DNA from: Planctomycetota bacterium
GTDB lineage: Bacteria; Planctomycetota; Planctomycetia; Pirellulales; Pirellulaceae
Length of the DNA: 28,183 bases
NCBI GenBank assembly: GCA_024277285.1
Contig: JAJRVM010000001.1
Coordinates: 1 to 28,183, forward strand
Reading direction: 5' to 3'
Part shown: piece after piece, positions 9,119 through 16,533 of the stretch
Position numbering within the stretch: position 1 is the stretch's first letter
Layout of the letters: each line of letters opens with the position of its first letter
Made by a program: the position numbers and the translations under genes
The notes under the pieces: model-generated
Told to the model about the DNA's origin: nothing
The model's database searches: none
The model's input: the letters and a program-made list of their open reading frames with translations, nothing else

Positions 9119-10342
9119 ATGACCACAGGTCGTTTTTTCGGACTCTTGCTGTTTGCCATTCTGATGGCTGCCATCGGCCATGGGGCTAGTTACTGGTACC
9201 AATACCCCTTTGATCCTAACGCTCCCGCAGCAGAGTCGACCATGGACCTGCAGCCAGAGTTGCAAACGAACATTGAGGCCCAAGGGCGATTGCAACCGGC
9301 TAGCGAGACGATTGCAGTGAGCGCGTTGCCGGGCGAACGCATCGTCGAGCTCAAGGTACAGGTCGGGCAGGACGTCAAGGCGGGCGACGAGCTGGCGATA
9401 TTGGCGAGCAGGCGGGTTCGCGAGGCCGAGCATCAGCTGGCGATTGCGCAGGAAAAGAAAGCGGTCGCGCAGCTGGAATCAGAGCGAGCCCTGAGCGTGC
9501 AGCGCATCAAGGCCGCCGCTTTGGCCGTCGAACAGGCAGAAGCGCGAGAAAAAGAGCTGCCACCGGCGGAGCTGGAACGCATCATGCAAGATCGCAGGAA
9601 ATTGGCCTTCCAACAGTTCCAGAAATTACAGCAACTGCGCAACAACCCTGCCACGCGTGACGCCATCACCGACGCGGAACTGGAACAGCAGCAACTGTTG
9701 ATTCATCAATTGGACGCGGAGATTCTGCAGAACAAAAATAAACTGGAAGTCGCGCGCGTTTCACAGCAGCTTGCCGTGCGCGCCGCCGAGCTCGACGCAA
9801 CGATCGCCCAATTAAGCAAGGAAGGAGTCGACCAGGCGGATCCTACCGAGGTGCTGCACTTGGGCGTCGCATTGGCCGGCATGGTCTATGACGAGACCTG
9901 CGTAAACGCTCCCTGCGATGGCAAGATTCTGGAGATCTACGCACGGCAGGGCGAGCGGGTCACCAACACGCCAATCCTACTTATGGGCGACCTGAGCCAA
10001 ATGATCTGCCTGGCCGAAGTGCACGAAGCCAACCTGCAAAAGATTGACGTCGAGGATAAGGACGGCAAACTGATTCCGACGAAGAGCTATGCGGTAACCA
10101 TCAAGAATGCAGCGTTGAATAACGACTTGCATGGCACCGTTGTCGAAGTGGGTCGGTTCATCGGCGCGCCGAAACTGCGTGACCCCAACCCACTGGCACG
10201 TGGCGACCTCCGCACGGCTCAAGTGAAAATCCAACTCGACGATGACTCCAGCAAGGCTGCCCGACGCTTTGTCCATTTGCAAGTCAACGTCACCATCCAC
10301 CTACAGCCGCAAAACAGTCCCCTCACACCATCCACGCCCTGA
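9119..10342 (+). CDS. DevB/HlyD-type membrane fusion protein
   Basis: Periplasmic adaptor of an ABC exporter, 407 aa. One N-terminal membrane anchor (about residues 5-22), a split lipoyl/biotinyl-like domain (first half about 55-97, with PGERIVELKVQVGQDVKAGD), a long charged alpha-helical coiled coil (about 98-245), the second lipoyl half (CVNAPCDGKILEIYARQGERV) and a beta-barrel/membrane-proximal part. In DevBCA and MacAB-like exporters this subunit bridges permease and TolC channel. The stop overlaps the next start by one base (TGATG at 10340-10344), so translation of the permease is likely coupled. The ATG at 9119 has only a weak purine-rich stretch (AGGGATGGGA) about 11 nt upstream. First gene of the operon. 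Confidence 0.92.
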   Translation: MTTGRFFGLLLFAILMAAIGHGASYWYQYPFDPNAPAAESTMDLQPELQTNIEAQGRLQPASETIAVSALPGERIVELKVQVGQDVKAGDELAILASRRVREAEHQLAIAQEKKAVAQLESERALSVQRIKAAALAVEQAEAREKELPPAELERIMQDRRKLAFQQFQKLQQLRNNPATRDAITDAELEQQQLLIHQLDAEILQNKNKLEVARVSQQLAVRAAELDATIAQLSKEGVDQADPTEVLHLGVALAGMVYDETCVNAPCDGKILEIYARQGERVTNTPILLMGDLSQMICLAEVHEANLQKIDVEDKDGKLIPTKSYAVTIKNAALNNDLHGTVVEVGRFIGAPKLRDPNPLARGDLRTAQVKIQLDDDSSKAARRFVHLQVNVTIHLQPQNSPLTPSTP

Positions 10343-11565
10343 TGCAAACGCCCATTGCGCTCCACAACCTGATGCACAGCAAGTGGCGGACGACCGTATC
10401 GACAAGCGGCGTTGCCGTGGCGATCGTGTTGATCTTCATGCAACTGGGATTCCTCAACATGGTGGGGACGACCGCGACACTGACTTACGACCATTTAGTG
10501 TTCGATGTCATGCTGCGTTCACCCGACTATTACCACTTCTGTGATCCGCGCGAATTTCCACGTTCCTACCTGTATCAAGCGGCGGGAATGCCAGAAGTCG
10601 AATCGGCGAAACCGCTACACGCGACGCTGGCCAAGTGGCGTGTTCCACGCAATGAACTCACCCTGAAAGCCGGAAACGCCGGCGAACTACGCGGCATCTT
10701 GGCCATGGGAATCGATACGACGGCGAACGTGTTCGACCTCCCCGAAGTCGCGCGGCAGCTTCCCAAGCTGACAAATCCCAACAACATGCTGATCGACCGC
10801 AAGACAAAAGGAGCGGACTACGGGGCCGCCAACGGCGAGTCCTTTGGCGATGCGGACATCGGCACGGATACCGAGGTTGAAGAAAAGACGTTCCAGATCG
10901 TGGGGTCCTTTGAACTCGGCACTGGACTGGCCGCCAACGGTTCCGTCATCATGAGCAGTGCAGGCTACGACCGTTTCTACCGTGGCGACGCAGTCAATAA
11001 AGTGAATCTCGGACTCATTGACCTGAAACCGGGGGTCGACCCGGATGCGTTTTGCAAACGTTTCCGCGAAATTCTGGCGCGCGAAACCGCCTCGGCCGAC
11101 CCTGCGGAATCGGCCTCCACGCCGGTACTCGTACTGACCCGTGATGAGGTTCGGAAATACGAACAGAAACGCTGGCTGATCGAAACCCCGATCGGCGCAG
11201 TTTTCATGATCGGCGTTGGCGTCGCATTCGTGGTCGGTGCCGTCGTCGTCTATATGGTCCTTTCCAACGATGTCGCCAATCACATCCACGAATACGCGAC
11301 GCTCAAGGCGATGGGATACAAGGATCGTTACTTGAGCGGCGTCGTCATGCAGCAGGCGATTGTCATGGCCGTTCTCGGCTACGCGGCGTCCTTGGTATGC
11401 GCCGAACTCCTGTATCGATTGGTCGGCTATGCCGCAGGCCTTCCGCTGAATATGACCTGGACGATACGCATCCTGGTTTTTGTCATTTCCATCGGCATGT
11501 GCTGCGTCTCAGGCCTGGCCACCGTGCGCAAGTTGAGCGCGGCCGACCCTGCGGACCTATTCTAA
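10342..11565 (+). CDS. DevC-type ABC exporter permease 1 (FtsX family)
   Basis: Inner-membrane permease of 407 aa with the FtsX/MacB layout: one N-terminal transmembrane helix (about 24-46), a large periplasmic domain (about 47-280), then three helices (about 286-308, 332-358 and 371-395). The C-terminus ends VRKLSAADPADLF, the typical DevC ending. It overlaps the adaptor gene by one base, so subunit stoichiometry is probably tied. A second, clearly different DevC follows after 24 bp. Classical DevBCA systems have one DevC, so the pair may form a heterodimer. The exported substrate cannot be deduced. Confidence 0.92.
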   Translation: MQTPIALHNLMHSKWRTTVSTSGVAVAIVLIFMQLGFLNMVGTTATLTYDHLVFDVMLRSPDYYHFCDPREFPRSYLYQAAGMPEVESAKPLHATLAKWRVPRNELTLKAGNAGELRGILAMGIDTTANVFDLPEVARQLPKLTNPNNMLIDRKTKGADYGAANGESFGDADIGTDTEVEEKTFQIVGSFELGTGLAANGSVIMSSAGYDRFYRGDAVNKVNLGLIDLKPGVDPDAFCKRFREILARETASADPAESASTPVLVLTRDEVRKYEQKRWLIETPIGAVFMIGVGVAFVVGAVVVYMVLSNDVANHIHEYATLKAMGYKDRYLSGVVMQQAIVMAVLGYAASLVCAELLYRLVGYAAGLPLNMTWTIRILVFVISIGMCCVSGLATVRKLSAADPADLF

Positions 11566-11589
11566 TCGCTCAAGTGATCGTGATCATTC

Positions 11590-12780
11590 ATGCTCCGCTT
11601 TCGAAAAACACCGCTGGCCTGGAAAAACATGACGCACGACTATCGGCGTCTGCTGATCGCCCTGTCGGGTGTGACGTTTGCCGTTGTGCTCATGTTCATG
11701 GAACGAGGTTTTCAAAACGCGTTGTTCGATAGTACGGTTGAATTGGTTAAGCATTTTGACGCGGATATTATCATCAACTGCAAGTCACGCTACTCGCTGT
11801 CGAGCAGTGGGCGATTTCCCACAAACCAACTTATTCTCGCACGTGGCTGCAATGGCGTTGCCTCTGCATACCCCGTGTTCCTCGAAAACTACCTCGCCGT
11901 GCTGCGCCGGCCGAACCACCCTAGTCGACCCATCCGCATCGTCGCCTTCGACATGCGCGCCGACATATTGACCGAAGATCTCGACAAGACCGTCAGCCGT
12001 TATCGCCCCCTGCTCCTCGGACCTCACACGGCCCTTATCGATGTGAAGAGTAAAGAGTCGATTTATGAAATCGACCCGACTCGGCCGACACCCTCCAAAC
12101 CGCTGCAAGTCTTTCTCTTGGACAAGAGTCTGTCGCTGATCGGCGCTTTCTCGCTCGGTACCGACTTTGCCAATGATGGCAATCTGCTGATGAGCCAGGA
12201 GAACTTTGCCGACTACTTCCCGTTTCGTGAGCTACCCGCCGCACCGCTCTCGAAAGCCGATCTGGGGCTCGTCAAATGCGAACAAGGCGCGGACATCGAA
12301 CACGTCCGCCAGTGCTTGACTCGGCAGCTGGGCGCCGACGTTGACATACGGACTCGCCAGCAGTACATCGAAACCGAAATCGCCTTCTGGGACAAGAACA
12401 CGCCGATCGGCGTGATCTTCAAGGTGGGAGTCATCATGGGTTTCGTCGTCGGCGTGCTGATCTGCTATCAGGTCCTCTTCAATGACATCAGTGACCACAT
12501 GCCCGAATTCGCGACGCTGATGGCCATGGGCTATTCGCCAACGTACTTCAGGCTGCTGGTAGTTCGCCAGTCCGTTTACCTTGCCCTGTTCGGTTTTGTA
12601 CCTGGACTGATAATCAGCTGGCTGCTCTTTCATATGATTTCGTCCCTGACCGGTTTGACCATGACACTTACCATGTTCGAGTCCGGGTTGATACTTGTAT
12701 TCACTCTGGTCATGTGCATTCTGTCGGGCCTGCTTGCCGTGCGCAAATTGCTGGCAGTCGACCCGGCGAGTCTGTTCTGA
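11590..12780 (+). CDS. DevC-type ABC exporter permease 2 (FtsX family)
   Basis: Second permease, 396 aa, with the same topology as its neighbour: N-terminal helix (about 22-38), periplasmic domain, three C-terminal helices and the ending VRKLLAVDPASLF. Paralogy with permease 1 is seen in the pairs TPIGVIFKVGVIMGFVVG/TPIGAVFMIGVGVAFVVG and EFATLMAMGY/EYATLKAMGY, while the periplasmic domains look widely diverged. This suggests an old duplication and specialised halves of a heterodimer rather than a recent copy. No strong Shine-Dalgarno precedes the ATG at 11590; an internal start at the MTHDYRR methionine is possible but would shorten the N-terminal cytoplasmic segment. A 380-bp structured spacer separates it from the ATPase gene. 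Confidence 0.9.
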   Translation: MLRFRKTPLAWKNMTHDYRRLLIALSGVTFAVVLMFMERGFQNALFDSTVELVKHFDADIIINCKSRYSLSSSGRFPTNQLILARGCNGVASAYPVFLENYLAVLRRPNHPSRPIRIVAFDMRADILTEDLDKTVSRYRPLLLGPHTALIDVKSKESIYEIDPTRPTPSKPLQVFLLDKSLSLIGAFSLGTDFANDGNLLMSQENFADYFPFRELPAAPLSKADLGLVKCEQGADIEHVRQCLTRQLGADVDIRTRQQYIETEIAFWDKNTPIGVIFKVGVIMGFVVGVLICYQVLFNDISDHMPEFATLMAMGYSPTYFRLLVVRQSVYLALFGFVPGLIISWLLFHMISSLTGLTMTLTMFESGLILVFTLVMCILSGLLAVRKLLAVDPASLF

Positions 12781-12862
12781 GAACGTGTTGTAGCGTCGCC
12801 AGTAACAGTTTACCCAAATGAAGTGAACGTGCATTGAAGTTTGGTTGGCTGCGGATCCGACC

Positions 12863-12883
12863 CCCACCGCCTTGTGCGGTGGG
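12863..12883. repeat. hairpin CCCACCGC-CTTGT-GCGGTGGG
   Basis: A perfect 8-bp stem with a 5-nt loop, followed 8 nt later by TTTATTGGG. Its arm is the core of the larger hairpin at 12915-12959, so the two look like unequal copies of one unit. Confidence 0.75.
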
Positions 12884-12914
12884 TGAAGAAGTTTATTGGG
12901 CTAGAAACGACGCC

Positions 12915-12959
12915 TTCCCCGTCTCGCCCACCGCCTTCGGCGGTGGGCGAGACGGGGGA
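12915..12959. repeat. 19-bp perfect hairpin (21 bp with wobble)
   Basis: The left arm at 12917-12935 (CCCCGTCTCGCCCACCGCC) and right arm at 12939-12957 pair without a mismatch around a 3-nt TTC loop. A T-G wobble and a T-A pair extend it to 21 bp. It is followed by ACTTATTGGG, not a T-run. It is the strongest inverted repeat in the window and lies 135 bp downstream of the permease 2 stop. Confidence 0.85.
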
Positions 12960-12994
12960 CTTATTGGGATCGGCGTCTTAGCTGGCAAAACTCA

Positions 12995-13065
12995 TTCACC
13001 TACGGGACAAGCCCGTAGGGGTCCCTGACTTAGTCAAACGCTGCAATCGGCTAAACAGGTACCAC
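12995..13065. repeat. ACAAG-loop hairpin element, copy B
   Basis: Stem CCTACGGG (12999-13006), loop ACAAG, stem CCCGTAGG (13012-13019), preceded by TTCA and followed by CGGCTAAAC at 13048-13056, exactly 49 nt from the stem start as in copy A (5240-5310). Relative to copy A, stem positions 3 and 5 are changed and both pairing partners are changed with them. Confidence 0.7.
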
Positions 13066-13086
13066 ACCAAGATAATGAGTCCGATC

Positions 13087-13129
13087 ATGGTTCCTTGTCC
13101 AATGGTTCCTTGTCCAATGGTTCCTTGTC
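13087..13129. repeat. 15-bp tandem repeat (2.9 units)
   Basis: ATGGTTCCTTGTCCA occurs at 13087-13101 and 13102-13116, with 13 bases of a third unit at 13117-13129. It lies 32 bp upstream of the preferred ATPase start. The units are a multiple of three, so a TTG-initiated frame would read repeated SNGSL residues in phase with the ATPase; I regard this as leader rather than coding. Confidence 0.9.
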
Positions 13130-13160
13130 GCCGCGCATAAGGCAACGGGAGAGGTTACTT

Positions 13161-14405
13161 GTGAATTCAACGAACGCACATGACCCGGACGAAAAAACAC
13201 CTGGCCGAACCCAAGGCGATCGTGCCGACACAGCGGGCACCGCCCCAGTTGATCTTGGGGCAAAAGACACGGCACAGCGCGCCACCTCGGCGTCGCTCCT
13301 GGCGCAGGTCACGGACACACAAAGTGTCATTCGCGTGCAGGACTTGAACCACTATTTCGGCGAAGGCGAAGCGCGCAAGCAGGTCTTGTTCCACAATACG
13401 CTCGATATCCAACGTGGCGAGATCATTATCATGACCGGGCCATCCGGTTCGGGAAAGACGACGCTCTTGACGCTGATCGGAACGCTCCGGCGAGTGCAGG
13501 AAGGCAGTATTCAAGTACTCGGCCACGAACTCAACGGCATTTCGCGTGCTGCCATCACCGAAGTGCGCAAACAGATCGGCTTTATCTTCCAAGCACACAA
13601 CTTGTTCAGTTCGTTGACCGCCTTCCAGAACGTCAACATGGCTGCTGAACTAGTCGGCATGCCGCCGTCCGACGCCAAACAACGCATTGAACAACTGCTC
13701 ATTCGACTCGATCTGGGCGAGCGGATCCACTACAAACCCCGCGGACTCTCCGGTGGGCAGCGCCAGCGCGTGGCGGTGGCCCGCGGTCTGGTCCATCGTC
13801 CGAAGATCATACTGGCCGACGAACCGACGGCCGCATTGGACAAGAAAACCGGCCGAGAAGTTGTCACCGTATTTAAAGAGATGGCACATGAAGAAGGCTG
13901 CACGATCATCATCGTCACGCACGACAATCGCATCCTCGATGTCGCCGATCGGATCGTGAACATGGTCGACGGACGCATTCACAGCAACGTCCTGGTCCAG
14001 GAATCGGCCGTCATTTGCGAATTCCTTCGCCAGTGCCCTCCCTTCGCCGATCTGACCCCACGTTCGCTTTCCGAAGTCGCCGACCAGATGAAAGCGGTGC
14101 TCTACCCGCCCGGAACCGCCATCATCCGACAAGGAGACACAGGCAGCGAGTTCTACTTGCTGCGTAAGGGAGATGTCGATGTAACGCAAACACAGGACGG
14201 CACGGAACGGAAAATCGCCACGTTGCGGGAGGGCGATTTCTTCGGCGAAGTCGCGCTGCTGGAAGATCAGCCGCGCAATGCCACCGTCACCACGCGCACA
14301 GAGACACTCTGCTATACACTCTCCAAGGCCGAGTTTCGTCAAGTGCTGAGTCAGAGCCACACGTTTGAAGAAGAGTTGCGCAAAGCACTGTTTGAACGCC
14401 AGTGA
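13161..14405 (+). CDS. DevA-type ABC ATPase with C-terminal cyclic-nucleotide-binding domain
   Basis: Energises the exporter encoded upstream. The 414-residue product has a Ser/Asp-rich N-terminal tail (1-55), an ABC domain of the DevA/LolD class with Walker A GPSGSGKT (93-100), signature LSGGQ (196-200), Walker B ILADEP (217-222; D220, E221) and switch-region VTHD, then at about 290-410 a cNMP-binding domain. The latter carries the phosphate-binding cassette FGEVALLEDQPRNA, with Glu363 and Arg372 in the places used to hold the ribose and phosphate in ligand-binding members. Ordinary DevA proteins are about 220-240 aa and lack this tail. GTG at 13161 is chosen because GGGAGAGG lies 6 nt upstream; the frame is open further up through a 15-bp repeat. 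Ligand binding is inferred, not shown. Confidence 0.9.
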   Translation: MNSTNAHDPDEKTPGRTQGDRADTAGTAPVDLGAKDTAQRATSASLLAQVTDTQSVIRVQDLNHYFGEGEARKQVLFHNTLDIQRGEIIIMTGPSGSGKTTLLTLIGTLRRVQEGSIQVLGHELNGISRAAITEVRKQIGFIFQAHNLFSSLTAFQNVNMAAELVGMPPSDAKQRIEQLLIRLDLGERIHYKPRGLSGGQRQRVAVARGLVHRPKIILADEPTAALDKKTGREVVTVFKEMAHEEGCTIIIVTHDNRILDVADRIVNMVDGRIHSNVLVQESAVICEFLRQCPPFADLTPRSLSEVADQMKAVLYPPGTAIIRQGDTGSEFYLLRKGDVDVTQTQDGTERKIATLREGDFFGEVALLEDQPRNATVTTRTETLCYTLSKAEFRQVLSQSHTFEEELRKALFERQ

Positions 14406-14446
14406 GATTGCACACTCCCGTTGCAAACCGCCCGCGGCCGCGATCG

Positions 14447-15778
14447 TCATTTGCGTAATTGTGGCCCCAACACGCGGCAGGGCGCGGGAGCGGGTAGACA
14501 TGGCGTCGGTATCGGCGTGGCCAGCGCATCGCCATACGCGCACTCTTGCCCCAGTAATCCCATCTTGCCGCGCAGTCGCGCATGCTCGATTTCCAGCAGA
14601 ATCAGAGCGTGCAAGACGGCCGACTTGGCTTGCAGCCGGTCGGCCCGCGCCTGGACCAAGTCCTGGTAGTCGTTCTTCCGCAACTCGCGTTGTGACGCCA
14701 GCGAGCGAACACGCTCGTCCCAGCTGCTGAGAATATCGTTGGCGATCGCCACATCCGCATATCGCCGCTGCACATTCACCAGTAGGTTGGCAACTTCCAA
14801 ATCGAGTTGCCGACGGCGCGCATCCCGCAGTTTCCGCAACTGCTGTTTCCTGATCTGCATTTCCGCTTCATCGCTGTCACCGTGACGCAAGACGGCTCCT
14901 AGCTTGGCAAGCAACCCAAGCGCGGCTGGTGCCTGCCCCAGCAGCGGACTGGCGACCTGGAGCAGACGCCGTGCCACATCCAGATCATCAGCCGTCCCGT
15001 GCCGTAGCAATCGATTGATCGACTTGAGCTCGAAATCGTTGGCCCGCGCAATCTCCATCGCCTCGGGCAGCGCATAGCCAGCCGGACGAGGCTCGAGCGT
15101 GCACGACGTCTCAATGGCACCGGACGAGAAAGGTTCGTCCCCAATCAGTGTCTTGACCTGAACGGTGGCCTTCGCTTCATTGACCGCGAGATCCGCGTTC
15201 TGCCGATTCAACTCAGCGCGACGGCGATCTAACTCAGTGCGGTCCGTGCCGCCGAGAAAACCAGCGGCTTGCAAGCCCGTAACCGTCTGGCTCACTCGAT
15301 CGAGCTCCGAATAGCCTTCCGCCAACACCGCATTCTGCAAATGAATTTCCGCCAATTGGTAATAGGCGACCAAGGCCTGCAGGGCAGCATCGTTGCGTTC
15401 TTGCACCGCACGGTCGCGTAAGATTCCCGGCAGCAATTCAGATGGGCCGCGCCGCCAATGCCGATTCAATTCGCGCCGCGCGTTGGCAGCCTCTTTTTCA
15501 AGCACCGCCGCCACAGCCGATCGCGCCGCCGCCCGACATGCGCACTCCGCCGCCGTCAGTCTGGTGGTCGAGCCCGTCAGCTTGAGTTCTTCCAATTGCC
15601 GCTCAGCATCCTGGTAGCTGGGGATCTGCGCCGCGTCCAGCTGAACTCCACTCTCTTCGGACGGCAAATACTCGCTTTCGTCCGAGATCAGCAGATCGCG
15701 CGGTTGCATAACACGGCATGCGGACACGCTACTGATAAGCGCGGCGATCAGGATGCAATAAGAGGTGAAGGACCGCAT
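14447..15778 (-). CDS. TolC-like outer-membrane efflux lipoprotein
   Basis: Predicted outer-membrane channel component, 443 aa. The N-terminus MRSFTSYCILIAALISSVSAC is a lipoprotein signal: hydrophobic core and lipobox VSAC with the acylated Cys at 21. The rest is rich in long charged helices (for example ELDRRRAELNRQNADLAVNEAK and a second Leu/Arg-rich helix near the C-terminus), matching the outer membrane efflux protein (TolC/OEP) coiled-coil tunnel. It points towards the exporter ATPase with only 41 bp between stops, so it is probably the channel for that exporter though on its own promoter. The ATG at 15778 is preferred over TTG at 15796; neither has a clear Shine-Dalgarno. Sequence similarity to classical TolC is weak by eye. 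Confidence 0.8.
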   Translation of the reverse strand: MRSFTSYCILIAALISSVSACRVMQPRDLLISDESEYLPSEESGVQLDAAQIPSYQDAERQLEELKLTGSTTRLTAAECACRAAARSAVAAVLEKEAANARRELNRHWRRGPSELLPGILRDRAVQERNDAALQALVAYYQLAEIHLQNAVLAEGYSELDRVSQTVTGLQAAGFLGGTDRTELDRRRAELNRQNADLAVNEAKATVQVKTLIGDEPFSSGAIETSCTLEPRPAGYALPEAMEIARANDFELKSINRLLRHGTADDLDVARRLLQVASPLLGQAPAALGLLAKLGAVLRHGDSDEAEMQIRKQQLRKLRDARRRQLDLEVANLLVNVQRRYADVAIANDILSSWDERVRSLASQRELRKNDYQDLVQARADRLQAKSAVLHALILLEIEHARLRGKMGLLGQECAYGDALATPIPTPCLPAPAPCRVLGPQLRK

Positions 15779-15935
15779 GCGGAAATACCGGCTCAAGATA
15801 CGAACGGAGGCGGGTAAGGAAGGAGGGCAATTCAGTGCAGGGCGTACCTTGTTTTGAAATCGGCATAATCGGTGAACGAATCAAGCCTTTCCCAACCGCC
15901 ACGACCCAAATCACCGCCATTGCCGTGTGCCCAGT

Positions 15936-15965
15936 GCTTTTCTGATTGGCGCTTTTCTGATTGGC
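15936..15965. repeat. 15-bp tandem duplication
   Basis: GCTTTTCTGATTGGC occurs twice in immediate succession with no mismatch. The period equals that of the 13087-13129 array but the sequence differs. Confidence 0.9.
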
Positions 15966-16124
15966 CAGAACAACACCGCAGCCGCACGCTCCCCTCAAAT
16001 TCCCCACTCTAACAGGCCTTCCGCGTCCTAGCTCGCACTTTACGTTCAGCTTGGTCCTGGCCCAAAAGGCCCTTTCTGTGGCCATTTTGCGAGTGATCGA
16101 CGCGATGCGTTCTGTTCCAACATG

Positions 16125-16454
16125 GACAGCGTTGCGAGCGTGGCTAGACCGTTGCCCCGTTACAACGTAATCGATCAAGCGCTATTCTTTGCCCATAATC
16201 TTCTTTGCCCTTTACTGCCCGCGCGCTCATAGACAGCGTTGCGAGCACGGCTAGACCGTTGCCCCGTTACAACGTAATCGATCAAGCGCTATTCTTTGCC
16301 CATAATCTTCTTTGCCCTTTACTGCCCGCGAGCTCATGGACAGCGTTGCGAGCACGGCTAGACCGTTGCCCCGTTACAACGTAATCGATCAAGCGCTATT
16401 CTTTGCCCATAATCTTCTTTGCCCTTTACTGCCCGCGCGCTCATGGACAGCGTT
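16125..16454. repeat. 107-bp tandem repeat, 3 copies plus 9 bp
   Basis: Copies at 16125-16231, 16232-16338 and 16339-16445, followed by the first 9 bases of a fourth (GACAGCGTT). Copies 2 and 3 differ at one position; copy 1 differs from copy 3 at three. Each unit contains TTACAACGTAA (an imperfect palindrome), the palindrome AGCGCT and three TTTGCCC or CTGCCC words. No long open frame or CRISPR-like spacer structure is present. The near identity implies recent amplification or active homogenisation. Confidence 0.95.
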
Positions 16455-16533
16455 CTAGCTGCTCTCCTGGGAGGGCAAAGAAAATGACGGGCACAAAAGA
16501 AGTGTGATCCCAGCCGTCTTCAGCCCAGCGGGC

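Larger units (their letters stand above)
12781..13160. other. structured spacer inside the exporter locus
   Basis: This 380-bp gap between permease 2 and the ATPase is packed with repeats: two hairpins, each followed by TTATTGGG (12863-12883 and 12915-12959), an ACAAG-loop hairpin (12995-13065) and three copies of a 15-bp repeat (13087-13129). No gene is seen. Such a spacer could separate or tune expression of the ATPase relative to the upstream genes. Confidence 0.7.
15779..16533. other. intergenic region with 107-bp tandem repeats
   Basis: A 755-bp gap between two minus-strand genes. It holds two perfect copies of a 15-bp repeat (15936-15965), three copies of a 107-bp repeat (16125-16454), and downstream of that a purine-rich stretch GGGCAAAGAAAATGACGGGCAC. 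Open frames running through the repeats have no recognisable content. The promoter of the TolC-like gene should lie within the first part. Confidence 0.7.

Noticed and set aside
13095..13160. TTG start for the exporter ATPase inside the 15-bp repeat
   Set aside because: GTG at 13161 has GGGAGAGG 6 nt upstream, and the added residues are just the repeat translated.
14406..14446. Palindrome CGCGGCCGCG (14433-14442) as a convergent terminator
   Set aside because: It has no loop to fold into a hairpin and is only 10 bp in GC-rich DNA.
13650..14543. Minus-strand open frame of 297 codons over the ATPase
   Set aside because: It mirrors the ABC and cNMP domains on the other strand, and no start site or motif supports it.
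15779..16178. Minus-strand open frame upstream of the TolC-like gene
   Set aside because: It reads through the 15-bp repeat and start of the 107-bp array, has no ribosome binding site, and no domain is visible.
16125..16454. CRISPR array
   Set aside because: The 107-bp units are contiguous with no unique spacers, and no cas gene is in the window.
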